Origin: Diogma glabrata
Taxonomy: Eukaryota; Arthropoda; Insecta; Diptera; Cylindrotomidae
NCBI GenBank assembly: GCA_963693315.1
Contig: OY856187.1
Span: forward strand, 383,199,711-383,263,710
Length of the DNA stretch: 64,000 nucleotides
Direction: 5' to 3'
Each line of letters starts with the position of its first letter. Within the stretch, counting starts at the first letter, position 1. The notes beneath the pieces are model-generated. The model had not been told where the DNA came from. It saw only the letters and a list, made by a program, of their open reading frames with translations, and ran no database searches. This document shows, piece by piece, positions 47,703 to 60,214 of the stretch. The translations under genes and the position numbers were made by a program.

Positions 47703-48144
47703 ACTAGGAGGGCCCGGCGTGCTTCGCTACGCTTATAAATAAAGTTTTTGCGTAGACATATTGTTGACGTAGAAGCAATGATTTCAAAAAAAGGTAATGA
47801 GAAATACTAGCATATAATTTTTGATTTTTCTTTTTAAATATATGAATGAAAAATAATCAGAACTCTAGCTGATCAGCTCGGATAAATGAATAATTAGCGA
47901 TCAAATAAGTTTTCAAGTAAGCTTATTTGATCTCTAACTTATTTGATCGCTAATTTTTCATATATCCGAGCTGATCAGCTAGAGTTCTGATTATTTTTCA
48001 TTCATATATTTAAAAAGGAAAATCAAAAATTATATGCTAGTATTTCTCATTATCACTTTTTGAAATCATTGCTTCTACGTCAACAAAATGTCTACGCAAA
48101 AACTTTATTTATAAGCGTAGCGAAGCACTCTGGGTCCTCCTAGT
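47703..48144. mobile_element. 442-bp palindromic MITE-like element
   Basis: Nearly the whole length is an inverted repeat: ACTAGGAGGGCCC at the left, GGGTCCTCCTAGT at the right, with matching inner words (GCTTCGCTACGCTTATAAAT, GAGTTCTGATTATTTTTCAT). The centre is near 47920. Target duplication is uncertain. It holds no ORF. Confidence 0.8.
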
Positions 48145-48274
48145 ATAAGAAAAATTTGCTGTCTCTAATAATATTTAAAAACAAAGAAAAATAATACGTT
48201 TATCCCCCTCAAAAGCATTTCATAAACCAAATTTTCTTATTTCGTTTTTGTTGTTTCGTGTTTTTTTTCTCTTA

Positions 48275-48424
48275 AAGCAGGCTACAGACCTTCTATCAAT
48301 TTGTCAATCAATTGAAAACGAAAACAAACGAAATAAAATTAGGGGATTTTTACACTAAATTTTATTTCGTTTGTTTTCGTTTTCGAATTGATTGACCAAT
48401 TGATTGAAGGTCTGTAGCCTGCTT
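48275..48424. mobile_element. 150-bp palindromic MITE-like element
   Basis: Terminal inverted repeat AAGCAGGCTACAGACCTT, with further inverted inner arms (AACGAAAACAAACGAAATAA and its complement) around a short loop AGGGGATTTTTACAC. No clear target duplication. Confidence 0.75.
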
Positions 48425-50016
48425 ATCGTTTTTGTGGAAAAAAATATATACTTGGGCAATTCCATTTTCATATTGTATGTGGGAGACCGTTGAATTCAAA
48501 AATTCATTTTAATTCGTCTATAACTTTTTTATTTATGATCCGAAAAATCCCAAAAATCTGTCAAATCTAAGTTACACTAATATCAGTTAGCAATGAAAAT
48601 TTGAAATGAATCAAAATTCGAGTAAAAAAGCCTAAGGCTGTACAAAGTTTTTATTTAGCGTATTAATATATAAGATAACATACGTACACATATATTTTTT
48701 GGTTTTTGCTAGGTTTTTTTTTTTTTAATTCATAATATTGATAATCAGTTGCCTATTTATCTACAATGTTATATTAGAATTCGAACTTCTATTTCCATGT
48801 AAATTTATGTTTTTGAAAATAAATAAATAAATTAAAAAAAATCAATGTTGTCCATCCAAGGATAATAACTCCATCGAAATTAAAATATACATACAGTCCT
48901 TTGCTAGCTTGGAGACTGCATCAGATGCATAAAGTATTTTTTTAGTTTTAGAATCGATCTTGGGCAAATTAAAGTTATATAAAAATTGATTCTGAAAAAA
49001 ACTAAATTGTTTTAATTTTATTTCTTTGTGAAATTTAATTTTTATTATTTTAATTTAAAAATTCCTCGGAGGTAGTTATATATCATAAATCACTGGTTTG
49101 TGTTGGCGCAACGATTGAGTTATATTATTATTCTAGATATTGTAGAGATACTACTACGTCTACTCACCAACTTATCCAAAACAAAACCTATATAAATAGG
49201 TTATAAAGAAATTCCCATGACGACATAAATTTTATCAAAACAAAATAACAAATAAACATTTCATTATTTCATTATTTATGAACTTAGATTCAAAACGTGT
49301 CATCACATATATTATGTTTCAAAACATTGAAACAATTTAAATAAAAGTTAAAATGCTTATGATGACTGGTACATTTTATTTGAAGAAAAATATAGAGCAA
49401 ATAAATTGAAAACACTTTTATCTACATTTTTGTTGTTATTGCATTTTTGCAATAAGTAAATTTAAAACAATATAAATATGTATATTAATTGATTTAAGTG
49501 GGAATACATAATATATTAATTGATTTAAGTTTTAAGTGGGGAAGAAGTAATTTGTAAATACATAATTTAAATACATAATTATATGATGGGGAAGTATTTG
49601 ACATAAAATAAAAGAAATGATTTTTCATAATAAATATGAGAATCAGTTTGAATTTAAATAGTGTCTTTTATTTTTCTCTGATCCTTCCGACGACCTAAGT
49701 TGACGCACGTCAAACGGGTTTAACGGTTCTTTCCCTGGTGCAAAATTGTTTCGGCAAAGTGTATCATCAAAAAACCGGACTGTTCAGGACATACGGACAT
49801 ATAGACAGTGTTATATCTCTGGTGAATTAATTTAAAATCAACAAAAGTTAAAATTGAAATAATAAATACGCAGTCAGATAGCAAGAGTGTATAAATGTCG
49901 TTTACACACGACATCGAGAATGATATCATGATATACGCTCACCACAATATTATTTGAATGTAAATATACTTTATACGAAAGACTATTTTACTGTACATCA
50001 AACTGGTTAATAATTT
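48425..50016. other. AT-rich sequence, nothing recognised
   Basis: No gene or repeat partner found, apart from a short local duplication of AATATATTAATTGATTTAAG-like sequence near 49480-49525. Confidence 0.4.
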
Positions 50017-50020
50017 TTAA

Positions 50021-50221
50021 TTCACTAGATTTGAATATTGAAAATTTTGAATTATATATTAGAGATTTTTTGAGCACTTAAAGTCAAGCAATTAAATATT
50101 CTGAGAAAAATCCAAAATATACTTTCAAATTGAAAAACTCAAAATACTTAGTTGATTGAGTTTAAGTGTTCAAAAATCTCTAATATATAATTCAAAATTT
50201 TCGATATTCAAATCTAGTGAA
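50021..50221. mobile_element. 201-bp MITE with TTAA target duplication
   Basis: Inverted arms of about 60 bp start TTCACTAGATTTGAATAT and end with the complement. TTAA stands at 50017-50020 and 50222-50225. A TTAA target suggests piggyBac-type mobilisation, which is inference. Confidence 0.75.
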
Positions 50222-50228
50222 TTAAATT

Positions 50229-50480
50229 TATATTATTATTATTGTTTAACAATCGTCTGTGACTTTAGCGCAATGATAAATTTATATTATTATTATTATT
50301 CAACAATCACCTGTAACCTTGGTGCATAATTGAGTTCTATTATTATTATTGATCAACAATTGCTTGTGACTTTGGTGACGCAGCTCAACTGCGCTGGTGT
50401 ACTATATTTAGTATAGAGCTTGTGTACTAAATTTTTTTTATTTTTATTCAACAATCACCTGTTTAGGTGCAATGCTTTGG
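50229..50480. repeat. Short tandem repeat array (about 60-100 bp units)
   Basis: Four diverged units containing a (TTA)n run followed by CAACAATCACCTGT and a GGTGCA-like word, at roughly 50229, 50290, 50340 and 50440. Confidence 0.6.
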
Positions 50481-52394
50481 GTGCAACGACTTTTATTCAA
50501 TATCATATATATAAATTTTAGTCATTATAGATGACAAATGTCAAAGAACAGAGATCAATTATAAATATTGGGGTGAATTTTTTTCAATATAATAGCTATA
50601 TTTGATGTAGTGATGGTGATGGTCTTGTTTCCTTTGGCTTTTGGGGCCATCAGAGTCCCTTTATTTGTTAACTTGAATACATTTTTTTAAAGTTTAACGT
50701 CCAATTCTCCATTGGTGATGGGCTGAAGAGATATATTCGTCGAACGCACGGACTGATATAAGTTCGAATTTTAATCTCAAGGCACGCAACTCCTCGGCTG
50801 TTCCTGATTCTGTGATAATTAAAATTAGTGGGCCAGGCTATTTTGCATCAAATTTGACGCCATTCAGTGATGGAATATGATTTGATATAGCAAATAAACC
50901 AGAAAACGAAATTTTGAATTATCAATCTCTTTGTTGTGCAAATGCAGACATGATAGGGGATTTTCGGCTTGCACGAGTGTACAAGTTACTAAAAATAAAA
51001 TTTTCAGTTGGTTGGTAATATTATTATTATTTCAGTTATAACAAAACAACTTTATAATTGATACAAAATGATCGCATACCCTAATTTTTAGTTTTCCGTA
51101 AAGTTTATCCAGAAAAAGTATATATTTATAACCCCTGTAATGTTCATTAAACTCAGGTTATCAAAAAACTTTAGACATATATTGTGTGTACAAGTTTACA
51201 TACTCCTCTATATAAGTTTAAATTTGTCGCTAATTTCCCCGTCTTACACTTTGTTTTTCCGTAATTTTATCTATATCTCTTATTTCAACTACCTTAATTT
51301 TCTTCTAAGACAATTTTTTTTTTAAATTATTTTTTTCGGGGTATTATCTCAAGACTAAAGGCGAACAAAACGAAACTTGTAAAGTGAAAATAACAAATGT
51401 ATTTTCATTAGATTTTTAAGTAAAAATTTATGATAATTGTATTGTTGTAAAAATGTTTTCCTTAAAAGTCTTGTAATTTTAACGAGTAAAAGAAAATTTG
51501 TTTTTCCGTATGGTTCATTAAAGAAAAATAACACCAAAAACATAAATGAGAGAAAATTATTTTTTAAGATTTAACTTTAGCGTTTTGTTTTTGTTGCTGT
51601 AAATTCGGTTTCTTCTTCTTTTTTTTATTGCATGTTAAAGTTTATTCTTTTGGAAAACTTATATTGTTACGGTCTACGGATAACGAAAATCTAATGTATG
51701 AAGTTTTGTTTGTGTATACATTATTGTGTTTAGTACAAAAATGTTATAAAAATTCGATTATCCATTTCAATTACGTCGGATAGCTTGGTACTTTTTTTTA
51801 ATACAACAAACACAAATGTGTAATTGTAATTTTAGGTCTACAGAAAACTTTTTTGTATTAATTTTTTTGGTCTAGAACAAACAAAAGTAGTTAATTGCAT
51901 AGTATGAAAGCTCACCGTTTCAGTAGAAAGCTAAAAAATTTTACTAAAGTTGCAAAAAAAAACGTTTAGCGTCCATACAATGGTATTAGTGCGAATTTAA
52001 AAAGTTTTTAATTTTTCATCAGGACTAGTCGATAAATACAAATGACCTTAACGATTCACCATACTAGAATCATAAAGTAAGACACCTTTCATTTTCTTGG
52101 GCAAGTTTAATCAATTGCTAGATTCTGGTTTATTCAAATATTTTCTTTTTTTGTGATCACTGTAGATGTTTCGTCGCAACCTTGCTAGGATTGAATAATA
52201 ATTTTAAATCAATGAAGAAAAGATGACTTTTCGTAAAATAATCAGGTTATTTATAACTCCTTCAACACATCGTTGAATTAATACAGTTGACAAAAAACTT
52301 TTTGTTGACTGGATTCGGTTTTTATTTTTTATTGGTTGATGGTTATTTTTCATACATCAAACTCGTATCAAGGGCAAGGCCTAGTTTGTTAAGG
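50481..52394. other. AT-rich sequence, nothing recognised
   Basis: About 1.9 kb without convincing coding motifs or repeat partners in this window. Confidence 0.4.
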
Positions 52395-52601
52395 TGGTGA
52401 TTTATCGGACCGTGTCCTGTACCACACCATGTTGAGATTTTTGCAGATTCTCTCTATAGTACAGAAACCCGTTTCGTCTACTCCATATTTGTCTATTTTG
52501 TTGATGGTCCCAACATTGAATGAACGCATTTGAGCGAAGTCTTGATTAATCGAAAGCACGGTTCTCAACCAAAGAATTTTAGACTGGCACCTCTTTTGCA
52601 A
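52395..52601 (-). pseudogene. Pogo/Tigger-like transposase fragment
   Basis: RSFNVGTINKI then YGVDETGFCTIER resembles the first catalytic Asp block (N-x-D-E-T-G) of pogo-family transposases. Only about 65 residues are left, and there is no second or third catalytic motif. Confidence 0.45.
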
Positions 52602-52774
52602 AACAGTCTGCTACTCCATTGACTTGTACCTCTGTGTAAACAGCTACCCACACATTTTTTTTTATTGGAAGTTAAGCATGCTTAGTGGTTAATGGTTAAT
52701 TGTTCAAAAACTCAATATAAAAATAAAGAAAAATTTTATAAATCTTTGTAAGCATATTGTTGATTTTAAAATAC

Positions 52775-53055
52775 CTGCAGCATGGCATTTCTTTGCAACT
52801 ATACATGACAAGGGTCCATCGGATGAGATTAGAAGCACACTTAGAAGAGAAGATCGGACATCATCGCAAGAGAGAAAATATCAACAGCAAAGGAATTATT
52901 TGATATGACAGAAATTTGGTCGAAAAAAATCAACCACGTATAAAAATGTTCATATGTGTCTTCAGGAGAGATCGAACAACAGGAAAAATTTCTTCTGCAA
53001 TTTTCGGACATTAAAACAATTAGAGGACCTCAAGGATCTCAGTACTTTTTACAGC
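52775..53055 (+). pseudogene. Transposase-like C-terminal fragment, copy B
   Basis: HFFATIHDKGPSDEI, then KYQQQRNYL, a TGA, QKFGRKKSTTYKNVHMCLQE and a C-terminal piece EQQEKFLLQFSDIKTIRGPQ. It corresponds to the region after the second Asp motif of the gene at 4160-4754. The Gly-rich segment has changed. It ends where the RTE 5' UTR starts. Confidence 0.6.
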
Positions 53056-53232
53056 ATAACACTACACGCGATAGGGTAGCGAAAATCCGAAATTCTACGT
53101 CCACGCCGTGCTACCTGGGTAACGCTAACAGAATTAGGTTGGTGTAGTTGAGAGGGGCAGAGTAAATACTGCTTATACTCAATGATTCTGCAACATGGCG
53201 AGTCATTGGCGCCATAAAACCAATGCAACTCA

Positions 53233-53394
53233 AGCGTCTGTTCTCCATGTTAGGGGCGGCTTGGAGCGGGCGTCTGTCTTGAATCAAGCGGCTCGTTATA
53301 TAAATGTGTAGAAAGCGTCTGATCTCCATGTTAGGGGCGGCTTGCAGCGGGCGTCTGACTTGGATCAAGTGGCTCGCTATATAAACGTGTAAAA
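53233..53394 (+). promoter_or_regulatory. Tandem pair of 81-bp TATA-containing modules in RTE 5' UTR
   Basis: Two modules start at AGCGTCT (53233 and 53314). Each contains CTCCATGTTAGGGGCGGCTT, GCGGGCGTCTG and a TATATAAA box (near 53298 and 53380). RTE element 1 has one module. Promoter function is inferred. Confidence 0.5.
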
Positions 53395-53449
53395 AGGTTG
53401 TTTCTGGTGACCTTAAGATGCAGAACGAACCCATTCACGAAAATTTAGG

Positions 53450-54834
53450 TTGGGCGAAGGGCTAACACCCCATTTCCGTAAAAAAATTATTGTCATGAAT
53501 TCTGTACACAGTCCTCGGAATATCTCGGAATCATTATTGGAACGACCTCGGAAACTGTACCCGGACTACGATTTAAAAATGGGAACCTGGAACGTGCTAA
53601 GCCTTAGAAGACCAGGAGATCTCCTAAAACTCACACAACAAGTCGAGAGCTACACACTAGATATAGTGGCGTTACAAGAACTAAGATGGCCAGGTAGTGG
53701 AATCCATGAAACAGCGAAAGGATACACCCTTTATTATTGCGGTCATCAAAACGGAGGAGAATTTGAAGTTGGCTTTCTTATACACCGTCGCGTGAATCAG
53801 TATGTTATCGACTTCTGCCCAATTAATATGCGGTTATGCACACTGAGAATCCGCACGCAAAAATTCAATGTAACGATCGTCAATGTTCATGCACCTACTG
53901 AAGATAAAGCAGATGATATTAAAGACCAGTTCTTCCTAGAACTCGAAGAAGTCATGAATAAAATCCCGCGGCACGATATAAAAATCGTAGTAGGTGACTT
54001 TAATGCTCAAATCGGTAGGGTTGCAGAACTTAAAACACATATCGGCCCTAACAGCTTGCATCATACCAGCAACAATAACGGTTTTCGCGCAGCCGAGCTG
54101 GCTATGATGTATGATTTAGTAATTTCCAGCACTTTCTTCCCTCACAAGAGAATTCACAAGGCAACGTGGAAATCAAATGACGGAAGAACGGAAAATCAAA
54201 TCGATCACGTCATGATTCCTAAGAGACACTCCACAAGTGTAACTGACGTTCGATCATACAGAGGTGCTGATATGGACACCGATCATATGCTTGTCATCTT
54301 TAAGTACAAGTGCAAATTATCATTACATTTAATAGACAAGCAAAAAAGACCGTGCGCTGGAATGTCGATGCATTTAAACATCCGGAAACGCTGAATGAAT
54401 ATCAGGAAATAATAACACAAAACATAGAAGAGCATGACATCTTTTCTGAGATGCCATTAAATATACAAAAAGAATACCAAACGCTTCAATCAACCATTAT
54501 AGCCGCAGCACAAACTACAATCGGAAAGCGGCCACCGAAATCACACAACGAATGGTTCGACAACGAGTGCCTCCAATCCGTTGAACATAAACAAAAACTG
54601 CGAGAAAAATGGTTAACAAGGAACACCCGAAGCTCCCAAGTTGATTATCTATGCGCCAGGAAAGCCTCAGCAAAACTTCTACGTAAAAAGAAACGCGAAC
54701 ACATGAAGAGCTGCATTGAAGACATCAACCAACATGCGGCCAGCGGAAATTCAAAAGAGTGCTTTGCCAATGCATGGAATCTGTCAAAAGATTTCCACCC
54801 AAGATCTACAGCCAACAAAAATTAAAATAATGAG
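53450..54834 (+). pseudogene. RTE endonuclease and linker
   Basis: LKMGTWNVLSLRRPGDLL at 53575, catalytic Glu in VALQELRWPG, NVHAPTEDKADD, VVGDFNAQIGRV near 53992, NQIDHVMI and DTDHMLV: all motifs of an apurinic-type endonuclease in order. A frame change near 54330 leads to KTVRWNVDAFKHPETLNEYQ and the Lys/Arg-rich linker, ending at TAA near 54823-54825. In the linker's last part (LLNRTNEVHPITQKNDT, 54890-54942) the frame changes again. Confidence 0.85.
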
Positions 54835-54957
54835 CTTACAACAAGTAAACGTGATGTGCTAGCAGTGTGGCGATCCCACTTTCAAGACCTATTGAATAGG
54901 ACGAATGAAGTTCATCCTATCACACAGAAAAATGATACCTAAATTTAAAATAAATAA

Positions 54958-55634
54958 TATAGAGGGGCTGAAATCTCACAGTTCTGAGATATCAAGACTT
55001 CGGTCTGGGTTAAAGATTTTGATATAGTTTTCGGTAAAAAACTTTTATGAGGACATGGTTTTTAGTTTGGGGCAGTGATGTATATCAAACATAACTCTTT
55101 GTTAAAGTACAAGCATTTTTTTAACTCAGTTTAAAAATTTACTACACAACTAACACGAAACATCAATACGTTGCCAGAAAATTATAATCAAAACTCCAAA
55201 AATATTGTAAAAATTAAATAAAGTCAAACTTTTTCAAAATTCCAAAAATATTCCAAAAATTAGAATAAAATCAAATATTGAAATTTTTTCTAAATTCCAA
55301 CATTTCAAAAATTCTTAAAAATTCAAACTTTTTCCAAAATTGTAAAAATATTGCAAAAATTATTACAAAATCAAAAATTGAAAATTTTTTCAAAATTCCA
55401 AAAATTATAATAATATCAAAAATTTAAAATGTTTCAAAATTCTAAAAATATTTCAAAAATTCTTACAAAATCAAAAATTAAAACTTTTGCCGATATTCTA
55501 AAAATATTGCAAAAATTATTACAAAATCAATAATACAAACTTTTTCAAAATTCCAAAAATATTTCAAAAACTATAACAAATTCAAAAACTTCCATGTCTA
55601 ATTTCATTTTAGTTTACATTTACGTCATAAAAAC
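54958..55634. repeat. Dispersed repeat X, copy 2
   Basis: Same as 12352-12893 but longer, owing to extra units of the CAAAATTCCAAAAATAT-type minisatellite between about 55190 and 55590. Confidence 0.85.
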
Positions 55635-56150
55635 AGCTACATTTTTCTTCCAAAAAATTGGCTAAAAAATAAATGAAATCATTTTTTGACACACTTGACA
55701 TTATTTTTTGACAAACTTATAATGCCATAATTCTCTATAATAATAATAAAATATCATGTCATACAAACTATTAATTTTATTGTTTTCTAAAAAAAAATGG
55801 GTAAAAAATAAATAAAAACCTTTCTTTTGACACACTTGACAACATTTTTTGACAAACTTATAATCCATAATTATCAATAATAATAATAAAATTTCATTTC
55901 AAAGAAACAATTTTATTTTTTTCCAAAAAAAGGGTAAAAAACTAAATAAAAATCTTTTGACACACTTGACAACATTTTTTTGACAACCTCATAATGCCAT
56001 AATTCTCAATAATAATAATAAAACTTCATTTCAAACAAACAATTAATTTTATTTTTTTTTTCCAAAAAATTAGGTAAAAAAATAAATAAAAATCTTTCTT
56101 TTGACACACTTGACAACATTTTTTTGACAAACTTATAATGCAATAATCTA
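55635..56150. repeat. Tandem repeat, four units of 130-144 bp
   Basis: TTTTGACACACTTGACA recurs at about 55683, 55825, 55955 and 56099. Units also contain TTTGACAAACTTATAATGC, AATAATAATAAAA and CCAAAAAA with GGGTAAAAAA. A diverged TTTTGACACAC continues near 56260. Confidence 0.8.
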
Positions 56151-57342
56151 GTTTTTGATCTTACATACCAATCCCGACCATCAAGATTTCTCCAAATTTA
56201 ATGTTCCTACTCGTAATCACTTAAAATGAACGTTTTTTAAGCCAAAAATATGAAAATTTGCTATTTTTGACACACATAAGGATTTTTTTGACACACTTCC
56301 GGTACAGTTATCGAACACAGCGTCCTTTCGGACCTGTCCCTTGTGAATACACCTGTCCCTTGTGAATACCTATTTTTAGAAAAATTTTTGAAATCCCTCC
56401 AGCGGTTTTCCCTGCAGCGTAGGTAATGACGGCCGGACGGCCGGCAGACAGACATACATTTTTTTTTTTTTTGCTTTTTTAGAATCAGGAGGTCCTAAAA
56501 CGTCGAGAAATGTCAAAAAAAGTGGGGGTAAGAATTTCACTTTGAGCTCATGAATGTAATACTTAGGTCTTTCAGACCGAAGTAATACATTGAAATAAAG
56601 ATATTTTGCCTATAGATTTTGCGCAAAGTTTAGATTTCTTTATTCCAAAAGAAAGATTTTCTTTGTTTTTAACCAAAATAAAAATAAAAATAAATTTCTT
56701 TAAATCAAAAGAACGTTTCTTTTAATTTAAATAATACAAATATTTTGATTTAATTGATTATATATACTTAGCGTTAAAGGAATTTTTATTTAATTCAAAG
56801 AATATAAATTATTAAAAAAATGCGTACTTTATATTAAAGATTTTTGAAGTAAAACTTCTTTAGGCGCGTTTTAAGAATTTTGCAACGGAAGATTAAAAAA
56901 CGAATATAATATTCGGCAAATATACGATACAATTCAATTATGACACACATATAAATGTCGACATATAAATGTAGGAAGTAGTCATTTGAACAGATATATA
57001 ACCATATATATTCATCTCTATCATACTACAGTCTGATTTTGAATTTTAAACATATACATGCACACAATTCCAAAAAAACTTAAGTAGAAATTTAAACACA
57101 ATAAAATAAAAAAGAAACTAGAAGTAAAAAAGGCAAACGAATATTATGTTCGGCAAGTATGCGACAATTCGATTATGTGTATTGTATTTTGTATACGCTT
57201 ATTCAGTATCGTATTAAACGTTAAATGGGTTTGACGTGTCGATTTAAATATCTAATAATATAATATTCGTAATATTTTATTGAGATTCGTAATTTTTTAA
57301 ATTTATATTTTGAATTGTTTTAGTTTTTGAATTAAAACTTCG
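56151..57342. other. AT-rich sequence, nothing recognised
   Basis: A GC-rich island GACGGCCGGACGGCCGGC lies at about 56428-56445, followed by CAGACAGACATAC and a T-run. No gene was found. Confidence 0.4.
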
Positions 57343-57985
57343 TTAAGGCTGGTTATAGTAGTCATTGTGGTCATGGTGGTCATGGTGGTCATGGTAGTCA
57401 TGGTGGTAATAGTGGTCATGGTGGTCATAGTGGTAATGGGGATCACGGTGTTCACGGTGGTTGTGGCGGTCATGGTGGTCACGGTGGTCATGGTGGTCAT
57501 TGTGTTCATTGTGGTCATGGTGGTCATAGTGGTCATGGTGGTTATGGTGGTCACGATGGTCATGGTGGTGGTCATGGTGGTCATGGTGTTCACGGTGGTC
57601 ATGTTGGTTATGGTGGTCATGGTGGTTATAGTGGTTATGGTGGTCATGGTGGTCATGGTGGTCACGGTGGTCATGGTGGTTATGGTGTTCATGTTGGTTA
57701 TGGTGGTCACGGTGGTCAAGGTGGTCACGGTAGTCATGGTGGTCATGGTGGTCATAGTGGTCATGGTGGTTATGGTGGTCATGGTGGTCATGGTGTTCAC
57801 GGTGGTCATGATGGTCATGGTGTTCACGGTGGTCATGATGGTCATATTGTTCATGGCGGTCATGGTGGTCATGGTGCTCATGGTGGTAATGGTGGTCACG
57901 GTGGTCATGGTGGTTATGGTGTTCATGGTGGTCATGATGGTCGTAGTGGTGTCACGGTGGTCATGGTGGTCATGGTGTTTAGATG
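57343..57985. repeat. 9-bp minisatellite (GGTCATGGT-type), possible Gly-His-rich coding
   Basis: About 70 degenerate units. In one plus frame (GGT CAT GGT) it reads Gly-His-Gly with His to Tyr or Asn and Gly to Val, Ser or Asp substitutions. That frame is open until a 1-base slip near 57951, then stops near 58026. No in-frame ATG or convincing splice site was found. The other open frames (Val-Met and Thr-Met repeats) are by-products. Confidence 0.9.
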
Positions 57986-58446
57986 TTGCATCCGGGGTTT
58001 CCCGGGCGGGAAAAAATATTTGTGTTGATTAAATTTGTTTTGTTTAATAGAAAAATGAGTGGTGTAATCTTTGCACGCGGTTGAAATAAATTTCTTTGGC
58101 TGCTGTGACAGGTATTAATAAAAAGATGAAATATAAAATAAATATGTCATATTGCAATTTAGAGTTGCATTTCATGATAATATAATTTGCAGCATGTGTA
58201 ATAAAAATTAATATTTACATAATGTGCTACATAGTCAATTCAATTATTAACATAATTGAAATATGAAATTAGAGGTTTATGACAAATTTGCTAAATTTTT
58301 TGAAAAATGCATCAATTGTTGTACCAATTGTTAAATTAAGTGGACATGCATTCATCGTGAAATTTAATTTGTAATACGTTGTAAGAATTTGAAAAACATG
58401 TAAATATGGCTATTTATTACACATTGTTGCAAATTATATTATCAAG
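57986..58446. other. AT-rich spacer
   Basis: No gene. Starts with GC-rich GGGGTTTCCCGGGCGGG near 57998 and becomes AT-rich up to the pentanucleotide array. Confidence 0.4.
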
Positions 58447-58820
58447 AATATTATATTATATTATATTATATTATATTATATTATATTATATTATATTATA
58501 TTATATTATATTATATTATATTATATTATATTCTATTATATTATATTATATTATATTATATTATATTATATTATATTATATTATATTATATTATATTATA
58601 TTATATTATATTATATTATATTATATTATATTATATTATATTATATTATATTATATTATATTATATTATATTATATTATATTATATTATATTATATTATA
58701 TTATATTATATTATATTATGTTATATTATATTATATTATATTATATTATATTATATTATATTATATTATATTATATTATATTATATTATATTATATTATA
58801 TTATATTATATTATATTATC
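58447..58820. repeat. (ATTAT)n pentanucleotide microsatellite
   Basis: About 74 copies with only two visible interruptions (ATTCT near 58531 and a G near 58720). It ends exactly where the transposase-like fragment begins. Confidence 0.98.
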
Positions 58821-58821
58821 A

Positions 58822-59208
58822 AAACTAATTAACTTATGCCACCATAAAGAAGACTTTAAGGTTGACGCTGAATGGCATTTTCATGCTACCAGCCATGGAA
58901 AGGGACCTTGTGATGGAATTGGTGGTACACTGAAGCGTGCTGCACACCGTTATAGTATGGCGAGTGAAGATAATATTATTGATACACCAAAAAAACTTTT
59001 CGAATGGGCTTTAAAATGGGAATCTACCATGAACTTTGGATACGCCGATAAAAATGAATATCAATTAACAAAAGAAAAATTACAAAATGCGATTACTATA
59101 AGTGGAACTCAAAAATTTCATTCTTTTGTACCAGTAGATACTAAGACAATAAATGCAAAAATGTTTTCCAACTCAAAAGAAACTTCTGAATGTAAAATAA
59201 GTAAATAA
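58822..59208 (+). pseudogene. Transposase-like C-terminal fragment, copy C (129 codons, open)
   Basis: LINLCHHKEDFKVDAEWHFH, ATSHGKGPCDGIGGTLKR, LFEWALKWESTMNFGYA, TQKFHSFVPVD and a stop at 59208. It corresponds to the region after the second Asp motif. The 5' end is cut by the pentanucleotide array, so the catalytic Asp blocks upstream are missing, although the fragment itself has no lesion. Confidence 0.7.
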
Positions 59209-60214
59209 TTTTTAATAACTATATTTATTTTCACATATATAATTTGTATGATATTTTAAAAAGTTTATTCAATAATAAAATATTTATAATTTAATGTTGA
59301 AAAACAATCTTTTACTTTATGATTCCATAATAACATAATACAAACATAATACTTCTCCAGTCAAAAGTTCCTAAATAGATTTAGTTGTTTATACGGCTTT
59401 TTTGTTTGCAGTCAAGACTGTCAAATTATTTTTTATAAGAGTGACAAGTGATTACTAAAAGTGATAAATAAACATTTCATTTTCTATGCCATCTAATACA
59501 AAGAAAATAATTGCAGAAGTGCTTTCCTATTCAAAAGATACTTCTGTTTGTAAAATAAGTAAATCATTTTTAACAATTGTATTTATTTTATTTATTGTAC
59601 TACGTATATAATTTTTATAATATTTTAAAAAGTTCATCTAATAATAAAATATTTGATATTTAACATAAAAAAAATATCTCTTAGTTTATAACGCCATTGT
59701 TATAATTTTCCTTCAGAACAAAAAAAACTGATTCCCGACAGTCATATGCACAACGAATTTTATCTTTAAAACAAAAAATAACGCGTGTCCTCAACTTTCA
59801 CAAGTGGTTAGATATAAAATAAGCTTCAATTTAGTTTAAAAAAAAAAAAAAAAAAAAGAGGCTATGCCATCTTTTTTTCAATTACACCGTTTTTTTCTTA
59901 TGTTACACCGTTAAAAATTATTTCAAAAAATTAACAGTGTACATTTTTAAAAACTTTGTTCTAATACCTATTCAACGACATATCATTTATGAAAATCGAT
60001 TCAGTAGTTTTTCTACAATCGCTCGTCAAAATGCAGTCACATCACAAAATAACAAAAATTGAGGGGCACCCTGTGAAGACCCCTGGTCGAAAAAAAAAAT
60101 TCTAAGAGAACTTCTATTTTTTATTTATCAAAGACTATCTATAAACAAAAAATAATCAAAATTAAAAGGGGTCAACTCAAAACGTTGTTGAATCTTCGTG
60201 AAATTGCTCATATA
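59076..60214 (+). repeat. Long direct repeat, copy 2 (partner 1-1149)
   Basis: Same layout as the window start, including the internal duplication and the A-run near 59840-59858. Here the end GCTCATATA continues into unique sequence instead of an (AT)n tract. Confidence 0.85.

Larger units (their letters stand above)
53066..54942 (+). mobile_element. RTE element 2: 5' UTR and endonuclease half
   Basis: Shares its 5' start and UTR with the element at 12894. The endonuclease is complete; the sequence stops at a linker before RT. An RT half in the same orientation starts at 61918 and may be the rest of this element. Confidence 0.75.

Noticed and set aside
53111..53434. 107-codon minus ORF
   Set aside because: Antisense to the tandem RTE promoter modules; its internal repeat reflects those modules.
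57303..58032. Thr-Met (minus) and Val-Met (plus) repeat ORFs
   Set aside because: Alternative frames of the 9-bp minisatellite.
58406..58828. 140-codon Tyr-Ile-Leu ORF
   Set aside because: Translation of the pentanucleotide microsatellite.
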